Assembly (NCBI GenBank): GCA_001600455.1
Contig: BCKC01000001.1
Coordinates: 4,738,441-4,802,440, forward strand
Source: Endocalyx cinctus
Lineage: Eukaryota > Ascomycota > Sordariomycetes > Amphisphaeriales > Apiosporaceae
Reading direction: 5' to 3'
DNA length: 64,000 nt
A model generated the notes under the pieces. The model worked only from the letters and a program-made list of their open reading frames with translations. It ran no database searches and had not been told where the DNA came from. This document shows positions 1 through 11,854 of this stretch, one piece after another. Made by a program: the position numbers and the translations under genes. Every line of letters starts with the position of its first letter. Position 1 is the first letter of the stretch.

Positions 1-1234
1 CAAGACTTCAATGTGCTACGATTCGTGACTACGTAAAGCAGAATTCGTACCTCCCTGCCTCCGTACCTGAAATAGAGCTGCTGAAGCGGGCAAATCTGGC
101 CGGGAGACATGGGTGATGGCACTCTTACGCTATTCCAAGGGTATAATCCACCAACGAGTTACGATCTAGTTGGCTCTTTCATCTCTTGGGGTGCCGGGTT
201 CTCAGGTGCATATACCTACAAGTGCAGCATATTCTTAAGAGTCCTACTAGTTTCAATTTCAAGCAACTTTATGGAATTGATCCCACGGAAATTTTGAAAT
301 CCATGTCCATATCTTATGTCATACATTATTCCAAGGTAGATGAGTAATAAGAGGACATGGTAGCGTAGTGAGAGAAGCTGGGAGGATTGTTAACCTTGGC
401 GCTGATCTGATTTGGTATTTATTTAGATCTTGAACTGGGGAAAGGAATAGGTTAGTAATTTCAGCCGCACCTCTGTTTCGTTACTGGCTTCTAAAATAGT
501 ATAGCAGAGTATTGTAAAACCAACATTAGTTATACTAGAATCTTGTCTTTTCTCTTGGAATTATCAAACAAGTATATCACTTGCGTGTATATGTAGATGG
601 TGTTAGGTCTTACTACACTATCAGAATCGCATTGATAAGCTGGCAGGATGGCAGGCTGGCTGGGTCCACGGGTTATAAATAGGTTCTTAGGTAACAAACA
701 TACTTATATTCCGTATCCAATTCAGATAAATACTATCAAGCGATATATACAATACATCAACCTCAAGTCATCATATACACCTATGCAGCCTTCGTTTGGT
801 GTTGATCTGATTTTACAATCAGATTATTTCGTAAGATTCCGAATACCTTGGCAGCTTGGCTGCTTGGGAGTTGGCATATTACAGTAGTTTAAAAAGTGTA
901 ATTAATTAACAGAATACCGTTATATAGAAATTATGGATTAAATGAGATGCAAGGAAAGCTCTCGACGCGAAACGCCTGAACGCCTACTTATTTATCTTAT
1001 CGAAAATTAATGCAACCGAAATATTCTGGAACTGATGTCACATCTTAACAAAATTCAATACCTAATTTCATCTTACTCAAAGGATACGAACCACGTATCA
1101 AGAATTTGCCAAGAATTGCATATGAATTATTAAAGTACTCGGTCAATAGTAGTGCATACCGTCTCAAGCATCATTTATCTCCTTCCTCTCCCTCTCCTTC
1201 TCCTTTTTTACCTTCCTCCATCCATCCATTCACC
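1..1234. other. Intergenic, no gene seen
   Basis: AT-rich spacer at the window edge. Only short open frames with low-complexity or atypical translations are present (109-297, 648-887), and I could not join them into a gene. A pyrimidine-rich stretch at about 1180-1230 just before the Bud13 start is a likely 5' leader. Confidence 0.6.
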
Positions 1235-2239
1235 ATGCCGTCCGACCTCTCCAGCTACCTCGCAACGCGCTACCTAACAGCGGATCCCAAACCAAGCAAA
1301 AAGCGCAAGCGCAAGCAACCAGGCGGCGGCTCGGGACTCATAATAGCCGACGATGACGAATCCGGATGGTCTCGAGGCGGCCCAAACGGCGACGATGACG
1401 ACGACGAAGAGGGTCTCGCCGCCGCCGCCGTATCAGGCACGTCGTCCGAATTTCGAAAAGCGAAGAAATCAGCTTGGAAAGTGATCGGTGGCGGCGATAA
1501 TAACAACGTCGTCAAAAAATCAAAAGAAGACGAAGAAGCGGACCTGGTCCTAGCCGAAGCCATGGCGGAAAAGAAAGCGGCGGGCGCGGACTCGGACGAG
1601 GATATGGACCCGCCCCCCGCGGCGGTAATGTCGGACGGGACGTACGCCGGCCTGCAGACGGGGGCGGCCGTCTCGGCGCAGCTCGAGAGGGCTCGCGCCA
1701 AGGAGCGAGCCGAGTTCGAGAAGTACTACGCGCACGAGAAGCGGGCCGAGACGGTATACCGCGACGCGACGGGTCGGCGGGTCGACGTTTCGATGAAGCG
1801 GGCCGAGCTCCGACGGGAGGCCGAGGAGGCTCGCAAGAAGGAGGAGCTCGCTAAGGAGGCCCTCAAGGGCGAGAAGCAGGTCGAGGACGCCAAGAAGCGG
1901 AGGGAGGACCTCGACGAGGCGAGGTTCTTGACCGTCGCGAGGCACGTAGACGATAAGGATATGAACGACGAGATGAAAGGGAAAGCTCGGTGGGGCGATA
2001 CCATGGCGCAGTTTTCGAAGCCGGCCGGCGCGACGACGAGGGCGGGGGGGAAGAAGGCGAATCAAAAGGGAAGACCGGTTTATAGAGGAGCGTGGGCTCC
2101 GAACCGGTACCAGATACCTCCTGGATATAGGTGGGATGGGGTCGATAGAGGAAACGGGTTCGAGGCGGAGAGATTCAAGGCTATCAACCGTCGTGAGAGG
2201 AACAAGGGCCTTGAATACTCCTGGCAAATGGACGAATAA
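1235..2239 (+). CDS. cwc26: Pre-mRNA-splicing factor Cwc26/Bud13 homologue
   Basis: A 334-residue protein of the Bud13/Cwc26 family, a subunit of the nuclear RES (retention and splicing) complex that joins the activated spliceosome. The last ~55 residues hold the family signature: GAWAPNRYQIPPGYRWDGVD followed by RGNGFE and a basic end. The N-terminus has a lysine/arginine patch (KKRKRK, about residue 25), an acidic run (about residues 50-60) and a long charged, probably coiled, middle (about residues 150-250). The frame stays open upstream to 1106, but I chose the ATG at 1235: it has a CACC context, follows a pyrimidine-rich leader, and begins MPSDLSSYL, which fits the family. No intron is needed. 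It is tail to tail with TFIIF-alpha. Family identity is from the C-terminal motif; the low-complexity middle is not diagnostic. Confidence 0.9.
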   Translation: MPSDLSSYLATRYLTADPKPSKKRKRKQPGGGSGLIIADDDESGWSRGGPNGDDDDDEEGLAAAAVSGTSSEFRKAKKSAWKVIGGGDNNNVVKKSKEDEEADLVLAEAMAEKKAAGADSDEDMDPPPAAVMSDGTYAGLQTGAAVSAQLERARAKERAEFEKYYAHEKRAETVYRDATGRRVDVSMKRAELRREAEEARKKEELAKEALKGEKQVEDAKKRREDLDEARFLTVARHVDDKDMNDEMKGKARWGDTMAQFSKPAGATTRAGGKKANQKGRPVYRGAWAPNRYQIPPGYRWDGVDRGNGFEAERFKAINRRERNKGLEYSWQMDE

Positions 2240-2845
2240 AACCCTACATCGTAAATATGAATCTCTCGTAGTACTACAATAGTCGAAATCTATGAATATA
2301 ATGATACCCCGAATACCTACTCAAGATGGATCGAGCAGTTGATGGTGAAAATAAGATTTATTTCCTATTTATTCCAGAGGATTTTATCATACATACGCAC
2401 TTCGGTATTAGACTACGTAATCTCTAGCTAAAGTGCCTGTCCATGACCGGTACATCGTCAGCTCAGCTGATTATTGACCGTATACATGATTGCTGGAAGA
2501 AACTACGCAGCCAGCCTAAAAAGGTCGGTGAAAAACAAAGCATAAAATTTAAATCCCATTCGTACTCCCTAGACATCTGTCCAGCTAGAGCCAGTATTTT
2601 TACTACCACTACCACTGCCGCTCATGTGGGCTCAGCGGTCTGTCTATCTATGCAGAAATATCCCATATTCACCATCCCGGAGATTGTGGAAACTAAGTAA
2701 AGGGCCTACTCCTTCTCCCGTGAATAAGGATTAGTCCTCTAGCGCGAGATAATCAGGTACGCACTGCCGATCCAGAGTCGTCAATGAATAGAACGGGAAA
2801 AAGACGAGGTCGAGATTTGTGCTGGCTGTATAATGTTCAGAACAT
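2240..2845. other. Intergenic between convergent genes
   Basis: Spacer between the 3' ends of Bud13 (+) and TFIIF-alpha (-), holding both 3' UTRs. The open frame at 2443-2700 has no recognisable domain or splice partner. Nothing else is seen. Confidence 0.6.
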
Positions 2846-5046
2846 TCAAGGTTTTCGGTGAAGGAGCTTGTCTTTCTTATCGAAAACCGCATTCTCCTTG
2901 ACCAATTTGAGCCAATCCTTCCTCGTCATGTGACCAGGTTTGTCCAGTCGATCTTGGAAGGCTCGCAAGAGTCCACCAATAGTGATGCCCTCTGACGCCG
3001 GCGGCAGCGCGTCGATGATTTCTTGAGCCGTGATGACGTTGACGGATTCTTGGGGCGAGGCCGAGCCCAGCGTCGGGGGCGAGTTCGCTCTCGATGTAGG
3101 CGCACCTCTGTTACCCTGAGACGGAACAGAGGGGCTCGAGGCCCGAGAACCGGATGGCGTACCTTGTGGGCCGGTACCCATGGGTCGAGGTCGCTTCATC
3201 TTGCCTCCTGCGCCATCCGACATTTCGCCGGCTGTTGCCTCACCATCGCTAGTAGAACCAGCGCCAACGCGAGGACGTTGAGGCAAAGGAGTAGAGCCGC
3301 GACTTCCCGCATTCGAAGGTCCCATTCCTGCAGTCTTCTTCTTCTTTTTATTCCGAGTCGACTCGGTACCGCTAGAATCCGATACGATTGGAGATCCAGG
3401 TCGTTTGAGAGATTTCGACTTGGCTGCTTCAGCCGCCTTTTTCTTGCCTTGGGGAGTGCTTGATCCTTTGGAAGCTGCCCCGGCGTTCTTGTCCTTCTCC
3501 TTTTCCTTCTCCTTGTCCTTGTCCTTGTCCTTTTCCTTATCATCCTTTTTATCCTCTTCTTTATTTTCGGCATCCGTGTCGGAGTCGGAATCGCTCTGCG
3601 AGGTTGTTAACGGTGAACTGAAAGCCCAAACTTCTCCAGCGTGCAAACACTTACAGATGACGAGGCAAAAGGATCTCTATCACGGGATGAGTCGCTATCA
3701 TATTGATGCGCTTTGTCACGCTTCTTGAGAGCCTTTTTGAGATTCTTGCCGAACAACTTTCTCTCCTCTTCTTCTCTCTTGAGGTCAGCTTCTTCTTTCT
3801 CCACTTCCTGCTCATCAGCATCGCCGAAAAGGTTGGCACCCAGCTGCTCTCGTCGAACACGTTCCTTAGAAAACTTGGTTTCTTCGTCCCTATCCGGTTC
3901 AAATCCCGCAGTTTCATCGTCGTCCTGGAACTCGTCGCCGGAAATGTCGAGATCGTCGTGATCGGCCTTTTCTCCACGAGAAGACTGCTGGAAGGTTCGG
4001 CTTTCCTTCTTCACGAACCCACCGCCATTGACGATCTGACGGGCGCTTTCCATGGCTCTCTCGGCCTTCTCTCTGTCGGAATCTCTCATGGCCCAACGTC
4101 CGAGACCCGAGTTCTTCGCCATGATTTTCTCGGCCTCTTCGATGGATAGAGCCTGGAAGGCACCTCGTTTCGAAGTGAATTTGTACCATTTTTCCAGAGG
4201 AAGCATGCGAAACCCATTCTGGTCAATGACTAAAGCGACTTTGCTATCCGAGAGCGGCGCCTCGTATTGTCCAACCCACACGTTCTTTCCATCAGCATCT
4301 TCCAAGTGCCACGGCAACGACTCTTTGTATCGAATCTCGGCTTGTTTCTTCTGTGCTTCGGTCCGAGGCGCATAGTGGACCTGAGTTCCCGGCTTCTTTT
4401 CCTGCTTCTTGGGTTGTTGCTGTTGTCGCTTAGGTGCCGCATCCTTCATCACGGGAGCTTTCTGGGCATCGTCTATGGCCCGCTGTGCTTCCCTCTCGGC
4501 CTTGGCTTGGGCCAACTTCTCGGCCTCTTCCGTATTCGTAGGAGGTGGCTCAGCCGGTTCTTCTTCTTCCTGTACTTTTATTTCACGGCCAGGAGGGGGT
4601 TGTCGTGGATCACGTCGATGCAAGGTAACAGGACGTGTAAACATATTCTGATCGGTGGGGTCGACGGAGATGGGTTTATGGCCGGTGGTGGCGAATTTCA
4701 TTATGTGAAAATTTAAGCCTTCTTTCAATTGTTTCGGGGTGATATATAAGGGGTATTCATTGGCGTCGGGTGGTTTTGGAAAAGACCATCCTCCATTCTG
4801 TTTGCGAAGATGCTCGAAATTAGGCGGGGCCTGACTGTTCTGAAGTGGCTTTTTGATTCCAGGTTTAGATCCGAGAGCGGCGGCAAGACCTTTACTCATC
4901 TGCGAAGGTTGCGAAGGGGGAGGTCGTTGTACGGGTTTCTTTCGAGGGACAAGGGGATTTCCAGCAGGACGTCGGCGCATGGGAGGTAGACCAGGTGGAG
5001 GAGTTGGTTTTTGGCCATTAGGGCCGGAAGAAGGGGATGCGCTCAT
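2846..5046 (-). CDS. TFG1: Transcription initiation factor IIF subunit alpha (Rap74/Tfg1)
   Basis: Large subunit of TFIIF, which binds RNA polymerase II and helps it join the pre-initiation complex. Two exons: 3655-5046 and 2846-3595, with a 59-bp phase-0 intron (GTAAGT...CTCGCAG, 3596-3654). Joined length is 713 aa, close to yeast Tfg1. Visible parts: a proline-rich N-terminus, the Tfg1 dimerisation region (GGWSFPKPPDANEYPLYI at about residue 80, LPWHLEDADGKNVWVGQYEA about residue 245), a long acidic/basic Lys-Glu-Asp repeat region, and a C-terminal winged helix (ITAQEIIDALPP...MTRKDWLKLVKE) used for contacts with Fcp1 and other partners. I chose ATG 5046 (MSASPSSGPN) over an in-frame ATG at 5094, because the added residues look like leader sequence. 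Confidence 0.93.
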
Positions 5047-7088
5047 TTTGATTAGATACCCGATTGAAATAAGGCGATATACTACCTCAGTCAATAAGAT
5101 ATCTTAAAACCAGGGGAAAAATGAGAAGAGAAGGCGCATAAGCTATCCGCTTATGTGAATCTAATTTGTCAGGACACTCATTTGGAAAAGCGCGTATCAA
5201 TGGACAAGAGAATAAAAGAGTATGGCAGTTGCTTAACAAAGAAAGATTATAAAATAAGGATTCATTCTAAGGAAAGATGAGTAAATTGTCAAACGCGTCG
5301 TGAAATTGGTGGTGCAAGATCAGGTTTTTTTTTTTTTTTTTTCCAGTGAGGTCACAAGTGGGTAAATGTAAAAGCAAAGCAAATACAAATACTTAAAGGG
5401 GAAAAAAAAAAAAAGAAGAAAAGGAAGAAAAATACAAGTGATGGAAAGAAATATGTTTGGAGGAGAGAAAATAAAGTAAAGAATTAAGTATTTCAATGCG
5501 CAAATATCATTCACGGTGGAATACAAAAGAAGTAAAAGTTTGTGGTCTTATTGATTGAATGAATGAATGAATGCGGATGTACTCTGTAAAGTTTGTATTA
5601 ATTATGATTATGTACTCCGTAGGAAGAATATAATGACCTAGGCTGCTAGGTAGGTACCTAGACAATGAAAGAATAAACTCGTCTGATCTGTTCTGTCTGC
5701 TGTTGCCTACTACATGTAACATAGTACTGTATGCTATGCTTAGCAGTATACTATACTATACCCTATCCCTATCAATCAGCCTACAAACATAGGTACCTAT
5801 CCGCCTGTACATAGTATTACTTTATCACCTTAAGCGGCTCTAATTTTGTTAATTATACCTGGGGTGTGGGACTAACCAATTTCTAGCAATTTATGGATAA
5901 TGGGATGGATATACTGTACCTAGGTAGTAATCGGAACGTCATAAGTGACATACTTCCTAGCTTATCAATGTATATATTATCATTCAATATATGTTATCTA
6001 CATATTATTTTGACAAGAGAGTACATTAAAATATAATTTATCAAAGTACCTTTTCTTTTTTAACTTTTCAACCTCCCCCAGGCTTAAGCTAGCGTAAGCT
6101 TTATTCCCCATTCCTTCTGTGTCTAGGTAGATACTCCATATACTTAGGTAAGTCCACAGGTACTTATGGATAGATTTATTCTATCAAGAATCTCCAGCCA
6201 ATCATCAAATAATCAAATTCATGATCAACCGCAACCCCAGATCTTCTATACTATAGAATTAAAGACATTTACTTACTTATTTATTTATATTAAGCTTTTG
6301 TTTAAGATAGTTGAGGAATATAATTGGTATATATCCATATATATATAAGAATATTTTGGCCAATCTGTTAAATATCGCCAATTAATCATGTGAGCTTCAT
6401 TTTTTCTTTATTTCCCCTCTCAATCCTATCCATTCACCTAGTGTATCTCTATCCATTCCCACCCGGTCTGTCATAAGAGTGTCTATGCTTGATTTATTTA
6501 GTAGACAACAAATATTCTTTTTTTTTTTCTCATCAAATACCTAAAAAGCTAAAGCTACTATTTATAGCAACACCCGAGGCTGCGAGCTTAGCAAGTTATA
6601 ATATACTCAATTCACTCTACCCTTCACAAGAAATTCATTACGTTAAACTCTAGCTACACAATCCTCTCTCTCCCTCCCTCTCCCATTATCTTTATACGTT
6701 TCTCCCCTAAGTCTATTCAGTACTCAGTAGGTAGTTCTTTTAAGCTTCTACTTATTTAGTAATGTGTACTGAAAACGAGTACACCAACATTGATTTAATT
6801 ACTAGTAACTGACTTTTTTTTTCATAGTCTGTCTGTCATATGGGATTTAAAAAGTGTACCTTTTAGGGCCTAGCATATTCACCGGTCACCTTACACAACC
6901 CATATCCGTTATCCATTGGCCAACTCTGTACTCAATGTCTTGATAATCATGGTACATTCTAAGGAGCCAGTTTGAAATCTTTCATTTGTCCGTATATCTA
7001 AGGAGAGGGGAAAGTGCATACATACCTACTTGTCTCTAATCTCTCTTCCATCCTCCTCTTCTTCTCAGCGTATATCAACTACGACATC
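5047..7088. other. Intergenic, divergent promoters
   Basis: About 2 kb between the starts of TFIIF-alpha (-) and the Cid1-like gene (+). It is AT-rich with poly-A/T tracts (5323-5342, 5402-5414) and copies of TACTCCGTA (5613-5621) and TACCTAGGTA (5917-5926). A pyrimidine-rich stretch lies at 6650-6710. No supported gene. Confidence 0.6.
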
Positions 7089-10000
7089 ATGGAAAATTTC
7101 CAGTCGCCTGATAATGCTCCTCTCGAGGACCGCTTGCGTAACCTGATACTTAACATTCCAACCCAAGAGGACGCAGCGGCATATGATGGATCACGACTTC
7201 CAGCTCCCGATTCATTGCCGACGGAGAAACCGGTACCTGCAAAAGGTGCGAGGAAGCGCCCAAATCAGGCTCAGCGTCGCCAGATGAACGCGCATCTTTC
7301 CATACCCATTGATCCGAGGGCCCATGAAACTCCACCCGCAAACGCCTTCGTGAACTCGAGGCAATCTCTGAATCAGCAGAATTATCGGCATAGTTTCCCA
7401 TCCCATCAAACTCCGAATTATGCCAGGCCATCGTATAACCAGTCGCCACCCACGACCAATACAGCTACACATGGTTATGCGACACATCCGCAACATCAGG
7501 GAGTGGCACATAATTCGATACATCCGCCGGCTCATCACACAGATTGGAGACAGCAGCAACGGAATAATCAAGCCAAAGGTGTCAATATGATCTCGGCCGA
7601 TGCTTTTCCAACTCGGACACAGCATCCCCACTCTACCTTGTATCATCCTAGGGGCCATCGTCAATTTGAACAAAGCCCGGAACAACTCGCTAGTCAGGTA
7701 CAGCTACTTGATAATCTCTACGAAGTCGTAGTCGGAGGCGCCGAGATAGAGCTGAACGAGATCGCCGAAAAGGAAAATTTTCGATTGCAAGTTGAAGATA
7801 TTTGTCGTCGTGCGATTAGTCAACATGAACTCAAAACATATGGATCCTACTATTTTAATCCCCTGTCTGTGCAGTTGAAGTGCTTTGGAAGTCTCATGTC
7901 AGGTTTTGCCACCAGGACTGCCGATATGGATCTTGCCCTTCTTTCGCCCATGTCACGGTTACTTCCTGATGGCTCAGATTCACCAATTCCACGTCTCGTT
8001 GAAGCTGCCCTTCTCGAGGCTGGGTTTGGCGCTCGTCTTCTAACGAGAACCCGGGTGCCAATTATCAAACTTTGTCAAAATCCAGATTTCAAACTCAGGC
8101 AAGATTTACTTGACGAACGAGCAAAATGGGAAAAGGGTTTGAAAGAGGAGGACCATGACGCGATCGAAGACATTCCGGATGATCAGGACGACTCGGTGGA
8201 TGTGCCGGTTCTTCGTGACCCTATTGCGACCCCAACTACTTCGTCAGTCCAACGTCGCGAATCTCAACATACAAGTGACGGTCAAGGAGCTGGTACGCAT
8301 GATAAGGAAATAGTTATTTCACTTCAACAAGAGCACAATCAATCTATGGGCGGGTATCAAGGGAGCGCGAAACGACTTTTGAGGCGATTAAACGGGCGCG
8401 ACGTCACCTACTCTACTTGGCCGACTTTCAAGGAAGCAGATATAAAACTGCTCGATGACGTGGCCTGCGCCTTTATTAACGGGCTTCACGATAACATTTT
8501 GAAGAATCGCATACTGTCTTATCCCTCCTTTCAAGCAGGCATCCTACCCCATCAACCCAACGTCAGATCGCTTCTCGGCGTCTTCACCACGGTCGAGGGC
8601 GAACAAATGGTAATGCAGTGGGAGAAGGAAAACTTCTTTAAGCTTAATTCACAAGTCGAGCAACGGTCTGCCGAGACCGTCGCAAGGTGGAGGGAGCTTC
8701 ATCACACTAAATCCTTTGGTTCTGACCCATTAGCCTTTACGAGGGAGCTCTCCTTGGTCCTTGAACGCCTACGCCGAATCCCTTCGCTCCAACTAGTCCA
8801 TCTCCGCCAAGACCAGTCTGAATTACCAGCAGAGTACCATGCACGGGTTGTAAAGCTAGCCTCGGATTTACAAAGTGGCCCATCACCTAATGACAACACG
8901 ATCCTTCCTCAAATCATTTCGTACTATATCACCGGTATTCGCGACGAAAATATACGAGAAAGAACTAGGACTTTCGCAACCGAAAATAATATAACCGATC
9001 TACGAACAATTGCACGCAGACACAGAAGCCTTCACCTCGCCGACAACTACGAGAAGGTGATCTCTGAAGGTACTTACAGCTACGGAGACAATTCAGAGAT
9101 AAAAAGATATATCTCACTTCTCCAGGATGATCTCGTTAAACAACAATCCTCCTTACCGGGCAACCCGATGGAATACATCATCCCTTTGACGGGCGATATG
9201 ATCCCCCTGGTAGAGAAACTAAAACAACTTCGCGATCCATCGAAATTGTCCCCGAACCAGCCGAAAGACCGCTACCACGATCGCCTGGAATTCCCCAAGC
9301 ACGGCGTTGGTGTGCAGTGCGATATCAACTTTTCAGCGGACCTAGCTCTACAGAATACTCAGCTTTTACGTTGTTACTCGTATACCGATACGCGCATTAG
9401 GCCTTTAGTTCTCTTCGTGAAACACTGGACGAAAGCAAGAGATATCAACACGCCATATCGTGGAACGCTGTGCAGTTACGGGTACGTACTGATGGTGTTA
9501 CATTACCTCGCCAATGTCGCGGAACCCTTTGTTTGCCCTAATTTACAACTTCTCGGTCAATCCGATCCGAACCTCCCCCCGGAACCCATCGAGGGGCTTA
9601 CGTCGTGCAAAGGCCGCGACGTCCGCTTCTGGCGAGACGAGCGCGAGATTCAGAAGTTGGCTCACGAGGGTCGCCTAAACCAGAACACCGAGTCTATCGG
9701 CTCGCTACTCCGAGGTTTCTTCGAATACTATGCACAAAATAACATGATGAGCACCGTTTCCAAGCGTGGTTTTGACTGGGGCAGGGACGTCCTAAGTCTT
9801 CGTACCCAAGGTGGCTTACTCTCCAAAGCAGAAAAGGGCTGGACGGGTGCGAAAACCGTCAGACAGCCTCAGATGGGTAGTGGGACAAATAGTGCCGTAG
9901 AGAGCCCCGCTGACAGGGACAAAGAATTCAAGGAAGTTCGCCACCGCTTCCTCTTCGCGATAGAGGACCCGTTCGAGCTCGATCATAACGTCGCCCGCAC

Positions 10001-10202
10001 TGTGACGCATAATGGCATCGTCGCGATCCGTGACGAATTCCGCCGCGCATTACGCATCATCCGTTCCGCTGGCAAAGCGAAGGCCGGCGGGAGGCAAGAA
10101 GAGGACTTGCTAGAAGACGTCAAAGCCGAAGCCGAAATCATCGAAAAGAAGAAATTCCAAGAATTACTTCGAGAGATTCACGGTCCGGATTTTCCCTTAT
10201 AA
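7089..10202 (+). CDS. Cid1-like terminal nucleotidyltransferase (PAP/25A-associated) with large Gag-like insertion
   Basis: A 1037-residue protein of the Cid1/Trf group, which adds U or A to RNA 3' ends. The nucleotidyltransferase core begins at about residue 264 with FGSLMSGFATRTADMD, giving the first two catalytic aspartates (D279, D281). The third lies in GVGVQCDINFS at D745, followed by the conserved NTQLLRCYSYTD, RPLVLFVKHWTKARD and YRGTLCSYGYVLMVLHYL helices and a C-terminal PAP-associated domain. In compact Cid1 enzymes the second and third aspartates are about 57 residues apart; here about 464. The insert carries an acidic linker and two stretches resembling retrotransposon Gag capsid (about 408-478 and 568-632). 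The first ~190 residues are Gln/His/Pro-rich and probably disordered. I chose ATG 7089 (MENFQSPDN) over an in-frame one at 7014 that only adds a leader-like stretch. Whether it adds U or A cannot be read from sequence. Confidence 0.85.
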   Translation: MENFQSPDNAPLEDRLRNLILNIPTQEDAAAYDGSRLPAPDSLPTEKPVPAKGARKRPNQAQRRQMNAHLSIPIDPRAHETPPANAFVNSRQSLNQQNYRHSFPSHQTPNYARPSYNQSPPTTNTATHGYATHPQHQGVAHNSIHPPAHHTDWRQQQRNNQAKGVNMISADAFPTRTQHPHSTLYHPRGHRQFEQSPEQLASQVQLLDNLYEVVVGGAEIELNEIAEKENFRLQVEDICRRAISQHELKTYGSYYFNPLSVQLKCFGSLMSGFATRTADMDLALLSPMSRLLPDGSDSPIPRLVEAALLEAGFGARLLTRTRVPIIKLCQNPDFKLRQDLLDERAKWEKGLKEEDHDAIEDIPDDQDDSVDVPVLRDPIATPTTSSVQRRESQHTSDGQGAGTHDKEIVISLQQEHNQSMGGYQGSAKRLLRRLNGRDVTYSTWPTFKEADIKLLDDVACAFINGLHDNILKNRILSYPSFQAGILPHQPNVRSLLGVFTTVEGEQMVMQWEKENFFKLNSQVEQRSAETVARWRELHHTKSFGSDPLAFTRELSLVLERLRRIPSLQLVHLRQDQSELPAEYHARVVKLASDLQSGPSPNDNTILPQIISYYITGIRDENIRERTRTFATENNITDLRTIARRHRSLHLADNYEKVISEGTYSYGDNSEIKRYISLLQDDLVKQQSSLPGNPMEYIIPLTGDMIPLVEKLKQLRDPSKLSPNQPKDRYHDRLEFPKHGVGVQCDINFSADLALQNTQLLRCYSYTDTRIRPLVLFVKHWTKARDINTPYRGTLCSYGYVLMVLHYLANVAEPFVCPNLQLLGQSDPNLPPEPIEGLTSCKGRDVRFWRDEREIQKLAHEGRLNQNTESIGSLLRGFFEYYAQNNMMSTVSKRGFDWGRDVLSLRTQGGLLSKAEKGWTGAKTVRQPQMGSGTNSAVESPADRDKEFKEVRHRFLFAIEDPFELDHNVARTVTHNGIVAIRDEFRRALRIIRSAGKAKAGGRQEEDLLEDVKAEAEIIEKKKFQELLREIHGPDFPL

Positions 10203-11854
10203 AATGAATCCGCATTCAAGCCTTTCCTAGAAATGACAAAATTTGGTGGTATTCTTGTCATTCAAAACGGGGGAGGAGGATAGGGATGTGGACAAGAGAG
10301 AGGAAGATGGAACGGCAAGGAATATAAACGAAAAGTATAAAAAAAGTGGAAAGGAGATAATTTGATCAATGGTAGCTCAATCTACCTAGGTAACTCGGGT
10401 TACTTAACAAGCGCAAGGTCAATCGAGTCTAATGTACGAGTGGAATGAGATCACGACATTTCTTCTACGTTATGTCACAACGGGAGGAGAAAAAAAAAAA
10501 AAAAAAAGAGAGAAGGACGGGATCAGCGATGATGATACTGCTTTGTAATGCTTAGGCGGGAAATAATTACAGATCACCAGTCAGCTTTTTCTTGAAATTT
10601 GCTTCTATGTACACCTACTTGCTTACAGCTTTTTTTGCTCGGGGGTTTCATGTTGACGATGTACGTATGTATGTATGTACTTAATCCCGTTTACGAGCAT
10701 GAAGAGAGGAATTGACATCTCATTGAACCTGAGAGATACATATAGCGACAGTTTCCCTTTATGATTTGCGATAATAATAGTTCTCATTCTTGTTATACTC
10801 GCCCCCCTTGAGCTCCTATTTCTCTCCCTGCGATAAGCCAAGAAGTATCCTCCATTATAACCGATATTAACAACAAATAAATTCTGGGAATTCCTACCCC
10901 ATCATCCCATCAACGTATGTACTGTCGGAACCCGAAAAGGGGGCGGCGGTATAGAATATGTAAGTAAAGATGTCCTTTCTTTTTCGACAATACAGGTTTT
11001 ATTCTCGTAGGTAAATTGAGCCTCTGATTATCACCCTACACAATATTCGGTCAATTTGTACTTCTTCATCCACAGTCCCAATACACTTACCTAAATTTAC
11101 CATATAAACCGGTAGATATGCGTCAAGCAATTGGGTCGTAGGATGGGATGGTAAGTACGTAATGAAAATCTAGGTTAGATGTCTCTTTCAAGGGCTGTCG
11201 ATCAGGGTAAACATCTTGTTGGACTTTTTACAGGCAGGGGGTTGCAAACATGGAGGCATAACAATAGCAAGGGGATTCGTTTTTTTTTTTTTTTTTCAAC
11301 ATCGAAAGATCAAAAACATCGATAGAGCGTGGACAGGAGAGAAGGGAATAAAAAATCAAAGTGTTCATGTATGCTTATTAAATGGGTGTACCTCTTCTGA
11401 CAAGCTGCCATATATGCCTGATCTTCCGGCGGCTAACTTTGTCTTCATCTTCTTATGTTATTTTTTTCCCCTCAACCTTCAACGAAATAAACACTGTTTT
11501 CTTTTCTGCTTTTTTAAAAAACCACTAAATGAGTAAAGACGAAAAATTAAATTCACCAGAACCAAATCAATGCGCCACAGTCCGCCGGAAACCAAACCTT
11601 TCCTCCCAGGCCTTTAATACGCCTTTGTCGGTTTTGTGTGTGTGTGTGTGTGTGTGTGTTTTTTAACGCTACCAGAACGAATGCGACCCGAGGTGTACGA
11701 AGAAATACCAAGCTGCCTGGTTAGAACGCGCATCGGAAAAGAAAAGACAATTTAACACGGTGTTATCGTTGCGTCGTCGTAATTCGTTAGATTCGGTGTT
11801 TCTCACTTTCTGTTAATAGTGATGGTGATTAGCCTGTGGTTTGGTGTTGATGTC
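10203..11854. other. Intergenic between convergent genes
   Basis: About 1.65 kb holding the 3' ends of the Cid1-like gene (+) and the KH gene (-). It has several poly-A/T tracts, one TACCTAGGTA (10383-10392), a GTAT run near 10664-10678 and a (TG)12 microsatellite. Open frames such as 11216-11536 are low complexity. No gene is supported. Confidence 0.6.
11635..11658. repeat. (TG)12 microsatellite
   Basis: Twelve perfect TG units in the presumed 3' flank of the KH-domain gene, preceded and followed by short T runs. Likely length-variable. Confidence 0.9.

Noticed and set aside
1550..2227. 225-codon frame antisense to Bud13
   Set aside because: Shadow of the Lys/Glu/Arg-rich sense frame.
11216..11536. 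106-codon frame with Phe-rich runs
   Set aside because: Translation of poly-T tracts; low complexity.
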